From NCBI GenBank assembly GCA_036389255.1, contig DASVQI010000003.1:34727-98726 (forward strand): a stretch of 64,000 bases of DNA, written 5' to 3'. The notes under the pieces were generated by a model that saw nothing but the letters and a program-made list of their open reading frames with translations, did not search any database and was not told where the DNA came from. Within the stretch, counting starts at the first letter, position 1; every line of letters starts with the position of its first letter. The stretch is from JACVRN01 sp036389255. GTDB lineage: Bacteria; Acidobacteriota; Blastocatellia; Pyrinomonadales; Pyrinomonadaceae. The position numbers were made by a program, and so were the translations under genes. Of this stretch, positions 16,295 to 23,670 are shown piece by piece.

Positions 16295-17737
16295 TTAGCC
16301 TTTCTTGCTCTTTACGCCCTCGCCGCGTTTTATCTGATTGCGTAGCGAAGGCAGCCGCAGCTTTACCTTGTCTATCTCAAGCTGGTTAGTCTTGGGGTCG
16401 GCTTTTTCCAGAAACTTTTCGTAAGCCGAAAGGGCTTGCTCGAACTGGCCCAGTTGGTCGTGCGCCGTCGCTATGAAAAAGTATGCGACTGTCGCGTCGG
16501 GCCGTGTCCTGACAATCCACTCGTACTCTACTAAAGCATTCTGAAAGAGCTTCAATTCGTAAAGCGCCGTCGCCAGATTGGCCCTCGCGGCGTAGTTGTC
16601 GGGCACGGTCGCCACAACCTGACGCAGCAGTCGCACGGCCTCCTCGTAGCGGCGTGCCCGCACCAGCGCGGCCCCGTAGCCGGTCGCGTAGTCCGGATTC
16701 GTCGGCTGTATCTCAAGCGCGCGCCGGCAATACTCCAGCGCCCGCCCCGGGTCGTCTATACGATAAAGCACGCAGAGGCGCGCAAGCAATGGTGCGTCAC
16801 GCGGCTGCTGCTCCAGAAGCTTTTCCAGCTCCGCACGGTCTTTCGTCTCACCCGTAGTCATAAACTGCCTTCGCAGCTCTACAACTTCCGGAAGACGCTT
16901 TTTTGAATCGTCTAGCGCGTCGAGTACCTTAACCGCCTCTTCGCCGCGCCCCGCTCGTCCCAGTATGTGAGCCAGAAAGAGCGTGCCGTCCAGAGACTGC
17001 GGCGAGAGTTGTCTGACGGCCTGCGCGTCCTTGACGGCGCTCTCGAAATCGCCCTCTGCTGCCAGAAGCTCTGCCCGCTCCATCAGTGCCGCGCCGTTTT
17101 TCGGTTCGAGCGAGAGAGCGCTCGTCACGCTCTGCATGGCCTCCTTTTTCTTCCCCAGCGCTCTTTCGACCGACGCCCGCGCCACCCACAAAGATGCGGT
17201 CTGGTTTTCGCTCGCAGTCGCCCCTGTGAGTTTACTCAGGATGTCTTCGAGTGCAGCCGCAGGAGCCTTGGTGCGTAGCCGCAGGTCTGCCAGAGCCAGC
17301 AGCACTATAGCATTTCCACGGTCAAGCTCAATCGCCCTGCCCAGATACTTCTCGGCCTCCTCAAATCGGTTCTGCCGCAGATAGAGCGCGCCCAGCGCCG
17401 CCTGCGGAAAAGACCAGTCGGCGCGTAATCCGGCAGCGCTTTGAAAAGATTTCTCGGCCTCGGGCAAGCGGTTGAGGCTCGCCAGCGCGTTGCCTCTCTG
17501 AAAGAGGGCTTCGGGGAATTCCGGGCGCACCTTTATCGCCGCATCGTAGAGCGAAAGGGCCTGCTCATAATCGCCGCGAGCGTGCGCGTCCTGTCCTCGC
17601 TTGAAGAGTTGTATGGGGTCTGAAGCGTCATCACCGAAATCATCCGACTGAGCGCGCGTCCGAGCGACACACCCCAGCACTACCATAAGCGCAATCGCGC
17701 AGATGATAAACGTGTGAGAGCGAGAGCGAAAAGACAT
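16295..17737 (-). CDS. Tetratricopeptide-repeat protein, exported or lipoprotein
   Basis: A 480-residue protein from the ATG at 17737, or 490 from a GTG at 17767. The N terminus is a hydrophobic signal with a possible lipobox (IALMVVLGC). The rest is a solenoid of at least ten TPR units, for example EALFQRGNALASLNRLPEAE, VLLALADLRLRTKAPAAALE and ANLATALYELKLFQNALVEY. Such proteins scaffold envelope complexes. It heads the operon with the two secreted proteins at 15617 and 15042. A 7-bp perfect palindrome (17767-17783) lies over its 5' end. Confidence 0.82.
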   Translation of the reverse strand: MSFRSRSHTFIICAIALMVVLGCVARTRAQSDDFGDDASDPIQLFKRGQDAHARGDYEQALSLYDAAIKVRPEFPEALFQRGNALASLNRLPEAEKSFQSAAGLRADWSFPQAALGALYLRQNRFEEAEKYLGRAIELDRGNAIVLLALADLRLRTKAPAAALEDILSKLTGATASENQTASLWVARASVERALGKKKEAMQSVTSALSLEPKNGAALMERAELLAAEGDFESAVKDAQAVRQLSPQSLDGTLFLAHILGRAGRGEEAVKVLDALDDSKKRLPEVVELRRQFMTTGETKDRAELEKLLEQQPRDAPLLARLCVLYRIDDPGRALEYCRRALEIQPTNPDYATGYGAALVRARRYEEAVRLLRQVVATVPDNYAARANLATALYELKLFQNALVEYEWIVRTRPDATVAYFFIATAHDQLGQFEQALSAYEKFLEKADPKTNQLEIDKVKLRLPSLRNQIKRGEGVKSKKG

Positions 17738-17766
17738 CCTCAGATAAGTCCAGACTGAAATGTTCA

Positions 17767-17783
17767 CGAGAATACCATTCTCG
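17767..17783. promoter_or_regulatory. Palindrome at the 5' end of the TPR operon
   Basis: CGAGAAT-ACC-ATTCTCG is a perfect 7-bp inverted repeat with a 3-nt centre. The geometry suits a dimeric repressor site, or a short hairpin blocking the GTG start at 17767. I do not recognise the regulator. Confidence 0.35.
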
Positions 17784-17823
17784 GGGAGGATGCAATCTTA
17801 GCACGCACAGCTCGCACATGAAA

Positions 17824-17857
17824 AGAAGGCAAACAAGCTCTTCAATTTTGCCTTTCT
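17824..17857. repeat. Heptad-repeat hairpin E5
   Basis: AGAAGGCAAA (17824-17833) pairs with TTTGCCTTTCT (17847-17857), with one extra T. It lies in the divergent gap between the TPR operon and larE, the only element here not between co-directional genes. Confidence 0.5.
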
Positions 17858-17993
17858 ACTTGCCCTGAGGTTCGGCATGAGATAACATTCGCGTCGCATT
17901 AATTCACAGAAAATTGGTAGCGACAAAGTAGCTTAACCGGCGCGCGTTTACGCCCGTACGCGACAGACCTGTTAAGGGAAGCGGGAAGAGTTT

Positions 17994-18884
17994 GTGAGCA
18001 TTGTTTTAGCGGAAGATTTGAGCCCAAGAGATGCGGAAGAAGACGAAAGCCACGTCTCGCCTGAAACCGCTCTGAAAGAGGAGCGCCTGCGTTCTCTACT
18101 TAAGGAGATGGGCTCTGTGCTGGTGGCCTTCTCCGGCGGAGTTGACAGCAGTTACCTTGCCTTAATCGCCACAGAAGAGCTGAAAGAGCGAGCGCTCTGT
18201 GTGACCGGAGTATCAGCGAGCCTTTCAGGGCATCAGCACAAGCAGGTCAGGGAACTCGCCGCCCGGTTCAGGCTTCATCTGGAAACGATTCAAACCGAGG
18301 AGCTGAGCGACCCGCAATACACGAACAACGCCCCCTCACGCTGCTACTTCTGCAAGACGGAGTTATACGACAAGCTCTGCGACCTTGCGCGAGAGCGCTC
18401 TTTCGCGTTCGTCGTAGACGGCTCCACGACGGATGATTTAGGCGATTACCGTCCGGGGCGCACGGCAGCGCGCGAGCACCTCGTCCGCAGTCCGCTTGTA
18501 GAAGCCGGAATCAGCAAGAAAGAACTCAGAGCCTTGAGTCGTCGCGCGGGGCTGCCCACTTGGGACAAGCCCGCCAGCCCCTGCCTCTCTTCACGTATAG
18601 CCTACGGGACGCCCGTGACCATAGAAAGGCTCTCGACCGTCGAGCGAGGCGAAGAGATTATGCGCCGGTTGGGATTCAGAGAGTTTCGCGTGCGCCATCA
18701 CGACGAGCTTGTGCGGCTCGAAGTCGCTCCGTCCGAGCTTGACCTCGCGCTTCGTCGTGAAGTCGTTGACACGCTCGCCCAAAAATTTCGCGCCCTGGGT
18801 TTCAAGTACGTGACGCTAGACCTTCACGGCTTTCGCTCCGGCGCGATGAACGAAATCTTAAAAACAGTGACGGGTGACAAGTGA
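17994..18884 (+). CDS. larE: LarE-like ATP-dependent sacrificial sulfur transferase
   Basis: A 296-residue PP-loop protein starting GTG at 17994. VAFSGGVDSSYLALIA (about residue 44) is the ATP-pyrophosphatase loop. SRCYFCKTELYDKL (about 114) and KPASPCLSSRIAYGTPV (about 193) are LarE signature segments; the cysteine of the latter aligns with the residue that donates sulfur in LarE. LarE makes the nickel-pincer nucleotide cofactor together with LarB and LarC. Neither is in the window, so the substrate could differ. The last codons and the stop are part of repeat E6, so the C-terminal residues VTGDK are repeat-derived. Confidence 0.85.
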   Translation: MSIVLAEDLSPRDAEEDESHVSPETALKEERLRSLLKEMGSVLVAFSGGVDSSYLALIATEELKERALCVTGVSASLSGHQHKQVRELAARFRLHLETIQTEELSDPQYTNNAPSRCYFCKTELYDKLCDLARERSFAFVVDGSTTDDLGDYRPGRTAAREHLVRSPLVEAGISKKELRALSRRAGLPTWDKPASPCLSSRIAYGTPVTIERLSTVERGEEIMRRLGFREFRVRHHDELVRLEVAPSELDLALRREVVDTLAQKFRALGFKYVTLDLHGFRSGAMNEILKTVTGDK

Positions 18885-18948
18885 CGGGTGAAGAGCAAGA
18901 GAAACACTTGTTCTTATCTCATCACTTGTCACTCGTCACTTGTCACTG
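18865..18948. repeat. Heptad-repeat hairpin E6
   Basis: Arms of 30 nt (18865-18894 and 18919-18948) of GTGACGG / GTGACAA units, matching E1 in unit sequence. The left arm encodes the last residues and stop codon of larE. The right arm ends 5 nt before the AGGAG of the glutamate dehydrogenase gene. Confidence 0.85.
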
Positions 18949-18964
18949 TTCTTAGGAGATGATT

Positions 18965-20245
18965 ATGCCAAGTGCAATGGTAGACGACATCAGGGAGATT
19001 AAGGAAGACAATCCGTTCGAGTCCATGATGGAGCGCTTTGACCGCGCGGCGCAGAAGCTTGACCTAGACCCAGACCTGTACGCCGTCATGAGGGTTCCGA
19101 ACAGGGAGCTTAAGGTCTACATCCCTGTCAAGATGGATTCGGGGAGGATGGAGGTCTTCGAGGGCTTTCGCGTGCAGCACAACTTCGCGCGCGGCCCGGC
19201 TAAGGGCGGCATACGCTATGCCCCGGATGTCTCGATTGACGAGGTGCGAGCTCTGGCCGCATGGATGACCTGGAAGTGCGCCGTGGTAAACGTCCCCTTC
19301 GGCGGAGCCAAGGGCGGCATCATCTGCGACCCATCACAGATGTCTGTGGGAGAGCTTGAGAGAATGACGCGCCGCTACGCTGCGGAGCTTCTGGATTTCA
19401 TTGGGCCGGAGAAGGACGTGCCTGCGCCCGACATGAATACTAACGAGCAGACTATGGCATGGATTATGGATACCTATTCCATGCACGCGCGCCACACCGT
19501 GACAGCCGTCGTCACAGGCAAGCCCATAGACCTTGGCGGCTCTGCCGGGCGGCGCGAAGCCACCGGGCGCGGAATCCTGTTTGTCATCAACGAAGCCATC
19601 AAGCGTTTCAAGATGACGCCTCCCACGACTCGGGTCGTCGTGCAAGGCTCCGGCAACGTTGGAGGCATAGGCGCTAGACTCCTGCACGAGGCGGGTTATA
19701 AGGTGGTTGCTATCTCGGACATACACGGCGGCATCTACAATCCGAACGGCATAGACATACACGAAGCGCTCGTGCATCTCCAGACAACCCGCTCGTTTGA
19801 GGACTTTCCGGGCGTCGAGCGCGTCTCGAATCAGGCGCTGCTTGAGCTTGAGTGCGACGTGCTGGTGCCTGCGGCCACGGAGAATCAGATTACCTCGCAA
19901 AACGCTCATCGTATTAAATGTAAGGTGCTGGCCGAAGGCGCAAATGGGCCGACGACAGCCGCCGCAGACGAAATCCTTCATAATAATGATGTCTTCGTCA
20001 TTCCGGACATTCTGGCCAATGCGGGCGGCGTGACGGTCTCCTATTTTGAATGGGTGCAGGATCGCATGGGCTACTTCTGGCGCGAGGATGTAGTCAACGA
20101 GCGGCTTCAGGACAAAATGGTCGCCAGTTTCAACGACCTCTGCCGCTATGCGGATGCACATCAGGTAGATACCAGAACGGCTGCCTACATGCTCGCCATA
20201 GACCGTGTGGCCTATGACACACGCATGCGGGGGATTTACGCGTGA
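18965..20245 (+). CDS. gdhA: Glutamate/leucine-family dehydrogenase
   Basis: A 426-residue Glu/Leu/Phe/Val dehydrogenase. The dimerisation/substrate domain contains GGIRYAPDVSIDEVRALA, MTWKCAVVNVPFGGAKGG (catalytic lysine) and PAPDMNTNEQTMAW. The Rossmann domain begins at about 205 (TRVVVQGSGNVGGIGARLL), and ILANAGGVTVSYFEWVQ is the conserved C-terminal segment. It interconverts glutamate and 2-oxoglutarate plus ammonia; cofactor preference is not certain. AGGAG at 18954-18958 favours the ATG at 18965 over one at 18959 that abuts it. A hairpin around the stop (20241-20271) probably terminates the transcript. Confidence 0.93.
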   Translation: MPSAMVDDIREIKEDNPFESMMERFDRAAQKLDLDPDLYAVMRVPNRELKVYIPVKMDSGRMEVFEGFRVQHNFARGPAKGGIRYAPDVSIDEVRALAAWMTWKCAVVNVPFGGAKGGIICDPSQMSVGELERMTRRYAAELLDFIGPEKDVPAPDMNTNEQTMAWIMDTYSMHARHTVTAVVTGKPIDLGGSAGRREATGRGILFVINEAIKRFKMTPPTTRVVVQGSGNVGGIGARLLHEAGYKVVAISDIHGGIYNPNGIDIHEALVHLQTTRSFEDFPGVERVSNQALLELECDVLVPAATENQITSQNAHRIKCKVLAEGANGPTTAAADEILHNNDVFVIPDILANAGGVTVSYFEWVQDRMGYFWREDVVNERLQDKMVASFNDLCRYADAHQVDTRTAAYMLAIDRVAYDTRMRGIYA

Positions 20246-20271
20246 CGGAAAAAACAGATTTGTTTTTCACG
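20241..20271 (+). terminator. Hairpin at the end of gdhA
   Basis: CGTGA and AAAAACA pair with TGTTTTT and TCACG around the stop codon, with a 3-nt bulge on the left. It has an A-rich left arm and T-rich right arm. Confidence 0.45.
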
Positions 20272-20394
20272 CTAAGTCGTGAAAAGGTCTTGATTTCCGA
20301 GCCAATGTAGAGTATGGTCTGCCGGAAAAAGGTATGCGGGGGCATAGTCTCTGTCATTCTGGAGACGGCTCATCTGAAACCGACGCCTTTTACA

Positions 20395-20424
20395 TTGACA
20401 GCTAAGCTGCTCTATTAGTATAAG
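20395..20424 (+). promoter_or_regulatory. Candidate sigma-70 promoter for the OmpA-like gene
   Basis: A perfect TTGACA (20395-20400) and TATAAG (20419-20424) are separated by 18 bp. If used, transcription begins near 20431 and leaves a 5' leader of about 340 nt before the ATG at 20773. No other gene lies in the 20272-20772 gap. Confidence 0.55.
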
Positions 20425-20772
20425 CAAAGTAGCTGTAGTAAGTTAAAAGCAAGAAACCAAAAACAGTCGGGAGGCGCGAAGGTAAGCTTTAAGCAGTATC
20501 TAAGCGCCAGTGAGCATGTAGTTTTAGGCTCAGCTCCTCTCGCTGCTCCGCTCCACACTACAAGAGATAACGGGTCGAGGGCGGTAGCAGTTCTACTTAA
20601 ACGTTGTACGCTTGTAGTTGGAGCGTCCGCGCCCCGCAAGAGTTCTTTCGGGAAGCGCGCGATGTCTGTGAGGAACAGCCAGATGCAAAAAGACATCCGC
20701 CCAACCCGTGGCCTTGCCCGCTCGGCCGCACTATCAGCAAATTTTCTATACTCATTTCGCAGGAGGAATGCG

Positions 20773-23367
20773 ATGAGACTCGCGAGAAGAGCGCTCTTTG
20801 TTGCGCTCGCCATGTTGATGTTATGTGCCGCAGCATCAGCACAAACTTTACGTTCGGAGAATGATCCGCGGAACATCTCCCCGAGCGTAGGCACAGGCGG
20901 CCCTGAAGGCGGCCCCACTGGACTTTTTACTATCTATGATGGGCAAACTCTGCGCCGCGGGGAGTTTACCTTTTCAATTGCATATTCAAACTTTGACCGT
21001 GATCCCGGTAATCTCGACATAGTCGAGACACCGATTAGCTTCAACATCGGGTTGAGCGACTATATAGAGTTGTTCTTCAAGACGACGGGCTATAAAGGGA
21101 TCAAGGCCAACAGCCCGCTCAATCTGTCGGGCTTCTACCTGCCGAATTCCCGTGTTTACTTCGGCAACGGTCTGCTCGGCAGTCCGCCCGCCATCATTCT
21201 GGGCCCGAGTGGGCCGAACGTTGGCACCATTAACAGGACGGCTATTTTCCGTCCGGCCTTCTGCCCGGCCTGTACGACTGCGACCGGAGGCGCTACGTTC
21301 GCTTACTTTAACGGCGGACAGCCCTTCGTTCAGTATCCGTTCACGGGCGGCGCAGGCCCGACCTTCGGGCTGACAGCCGGTAACGTCGGCGTGTCTAGCG
21401 GCTTTGCGGGATTCCCCGGCTTCAGTGCCACTTTGGGCCCGCCGGTTGCGACCGCCAATAACGGCACGTTCGGTTCAGCCGCAGCCTTCCCGGGCGTCGG
21501 CGCACCTGTCGGCGGTATCCTGCCGGGCATCGTGCTGGCGACCACCACGCTGCCTGCCACGTTGCTGACTAACCCGATAATAGTGCCTGCGACATTTACA
21601 ACTTCGCCGTCCTACTATCCGGGAGCGCCCTTCCTGAACCGTCTCTACGGCGAGTCTTCGTTCACTGACGGAGTAGTCGGTGCCAAGATTCGCTTCACGG
21701 AGCCGGACAATCCGCTCGGCGTCGGTATCGTTCCGTTCTACCGCTACTGGTGGGATAAGGGCGACGACGTATCTGGATTCAATCAGATGCAGCGCGGCGC
21801 AGGCCCCGGCGGAGACATCGGAGACTTCGGTCTTGTTGGCTTCCTGGATGCACGCCTGAGCCGTTCGGTGAACGTCTCTGTCAACGGCGGCTGGATAGTG
21901 AACTCCAATCCGAAAGACCCGAACGGCTTCGTGCTGTTGGATCGCCCGGATGAGTTCATTGCCGGCATCGGCTTTGACTTCCCTGTCAACAAGTGGTTCC
22001 AGCCCATCTTCGAGCTGCGCTCGACGCAGTACGTGGGTGGCCGCACGCCGAACGCCTTCGAGAACAGCCCTGTTGAGTTCACCGCCGGTACGAAGATTTA
22101 TCCGCGCCGTTGGTGGGGCATGGGCTTCTGGTATCGCCGTCACATCAACCAGCAGCGTGCCAATCTGTTCGAAGGCTCGAACTTCAACACGACGGTCAAT
22201 CAGATTACTAATGTAGACCTGCCGGGCCCGCCGCCGATAGTTGTCGTTCCGGCGACCACTGTTGCCTCGACGGTCAATGAATTCCCGCGCGGATTCCAGT
22301 TCTCGGACGATGCCAACGGTTTCGGCTTCCAGCTCTTCATCGGACGCCGCAACGCTCGCTCGCCTGAGTATCTGCCGAACCAGGCACCGACAGTAACTCT
22401 GTCTGCTTCTTCGACCAACATCGTGCTGCCTTGCCCGCCGGGCCAGCGTGCTGAATGCCAGCCCGGGCCGAGCGGCTCGCAGCAGGTTCAATTAACGGCC
22501 AACGCGACAGACCCGGACGGCGATACGCTGCTCTATTCGTACAACGTATCGGGTGGTCGCATCACGGGCGAAGGCCCGAACGTGACTTGGGATTTGACGG
22601 GTGTTACACCCGGCACCTACACGGCCAACGTGGAAGTTGATGACGGCTGCGGCTGCATCTCCTTCTCTTCGGTCTCCGTGACCGTTGCCAACTGCGACCG
22701 TTGCGTGCTCCCATGCCCGACCGTTACGGTCTCTTGCCCGGATCAGGTCACCGCCGACCAGCCGATTACCTTTACGGCTAACGTCACGGGCGGCGATCCG
22801 AATGTCTCGGCCACCTACAACTGGTCTGTGTCAACCGGCACAATCAGCAGTGGTCAGGGTACGCCGAGCATCACCGTCACGGGCGTAGCGCCGGGACAAT
22901 CGGTCACAGCTACTGTGAACGTTGGTGGTTATCCGCCGGAGTGCAACACGACAGCGTCCTGCACCTCGTCGGTTCCGCCGCCGGGAGCACAGGCCAGACT
23001 GTTCGACCAGTACGGCAACATCGCGTTCAACGACGAGAAGGCTCGTCTGGATAACTTCGCCATCCAGTTGCAGAATGAGCCGGGTGCGCAGGGCTACATC
23101 ATCGCCTACGGCGGACGCCGTGGTCGCGCCGGTGAAGCTCAGGCTCGCGCGGATCGTGCTAAGGACTACTTGGTCAACACGCGCGGTGTCGACCCCGGTC
23201 GCATACAGACCGTGGACGGCGGCTTCCGTGAAGACCTGACGGTTGAGTTGTGGATCGTCCCGACGGGCGCAACACCGCCGACCGCAAGTCCGACTCTGCA
23301 ACAGTCAGACGTGACAATCATCACGGGCGGCACGGGCCGCACCAGTGGTCGTCGCCGTCGTCGTTAA
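20773..23367 (+). CDS. Large outer-membrane protein with beta-barrel, PKD/Ig-like repeats and OmpA-like C terminus
   Basis: An 864-residue protein; the ATG at 20773 is preceded by a perfect AGGAGG and starts a clear signal peptide (FVALAMLMLCAAASAQ). Residues 30-540 are Gly/aromatic-rich and strand-like, as in a porin-type barrel. Residues 545-760 hold two or three PKD/Ig-like domains with cysteine pairs (LPCPPGQRAECQ, DDGCGCISF, NCDRCVLPCP). Residues 765-840 resemble an OmpA peptidoglycan-binding domain (LFDQYGNIAFNDEKARLDNF, AQARADRAKDYLV). It ends in RRRRR. It would anchor the outer membrane to the wall. A perfect 17-bp terminator follows at 23415. Confidence 0.8.
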   Translation: MRLARRALFVALAMLMLCAAASAQTLRSENDPRNISPSVGTGGPEGGPTGLFTIYDGQTLRRGEFTFSIAYSNFDRDPGNLDIVETPISFNIGLSDYIELFFKTTGYKGIKANSPLNLSGFYLPNSRVYFGNGLLGSPPAIILGPSGPNVGTINRTAIFRPAFCPACTTATGGATFAYFNGGQPFVQYPFTGGAGPTFGLTAGNVGVSSGFAGFPGFSATLGPPVATANNGTFGSAAAFPGVGAPVGGILPGIVLATTTLPATLLTNPIIVPATFTTSPSYYPGAPFLNRLYGESSFTDGVVGAKIRFTEPDNPLGVGIVPFYRYWWDKGDDVSGFNQMQRGAGPGGDIGDFGLVGFLDARLSRSVNVSVNGGWIVNSNPKDPNGFVLLDRPDEFIAGIGFDFPVNKWFQPIFELRSTQYVGGRTPNAFENSPVEFTAGTKIYPRRWWGMGFWYRRHINQQRANLFEGSNFNTTVNQITNVDLPGPPPIVVVPATTVASTVNEFPRGFQFSDDANGFGFQLFIGRRNARSPEYLPNQAPTVTLSASSTNIVLPCPPGQRAECQPGPSGSQQVQLTANATDPDGDTLLYSYNVSGGRITGEGPNVTWDLTGVTPGTYTANVEVDDGCGCISFSSVSVTVANCDRCVLPCPTVTVSCPDQVTADQPITFTANVTGGDPNVSATYNWSVSTGTISSGQGTPSITVTGVAPGQSVTATVNVGGYPPECNTTASCTSSVPPPGAQARLFDQYGNIAFNDEKARLDNFAIQLQNEPGAQGYIIAYGGRRGRAGEAQARADRAKDYLVNTRGVDPGRIQTVDGGFREDLTVELWIVPTGATPPTASPTLQQSDVTIITGGTGRTSGRRRRR

Positions 23368-23414
23368 TAAACTAACGCTTGCGCCCCTTTCATGAGGCGC
23401 AGCCTTTAACCGGA

Positions 23415-23452
23415 GCGGGGGATTGTTTCTCACCAGAGAAACAATCCCCCGC
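23415..23452 (+). terminator. Strong intrinsic terminator-like hairpin
   Basis: A perfect 17-bp stem (23415-23431 with 23436-23452) and a 4-nt ACCA loop, 48 nt after the OmpA-like stop. GCGGGGGATTG tops the left arm. No long T-run follows, but the stem is exceptional. Confidence 0.75.
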
Positions 23453-23595
23453 TTCGCGTTCATACTGGCTTTAATGTTGGCTAAGGCGCGGGATTTATGG
23501 TACAACCGCCTTCGATGTGCAGTGCATCCTACCTCGGCAGCAGCGCACGCGCCTCTTTAGCTCTCTCCCGGCGTCCATCGAAGCGCTGTCTCTGC

Positions 23596-23601
23596 TATAC
23601 T
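23596..23601 (+). promoter_or_regulatory. Possible -10 box for the BNR-protein gene
   Basis: TATACT lies 69 nt before the ATG at 23671, with no good -35. Apart from the terminator and this box, I see nothing else in the 23368-23670 gap. Confidence 0.3.
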
Positions 23602-23670
23602 TTTCATACGGTAATTATGGCGATTCCGCGTCCGGCTGGATTTGCCCCGACTGACTTCTGAGGACACGAG

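Noticed and set aside
17994..18884. Inferring a complete nickel-pincer cofactor pathway from larE
   Set aside because: No larB, larC or lactate racemase gene is in the window; LarE-like proteins also occur alone.
21475..22491. 338-codon open frame antisense to the OmpA-like gene
   Set aside because: Long antisense frames are common here because of GC-rich third positions; composition is unlike a protein. The same holds for antisense frames at 6351-7280, 19334-20161, 27506-28309 and 31740-32000.
23415..23452. Counting the 17-bp hairpin after the OmpA-like gene as a repeat-family member
   Set aside because: It has a perfect stem, a 4-nt loop and no internal 7-nt units, so a terminator is the better reading. 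The same applies to 54531-54577 and 46582-46612.
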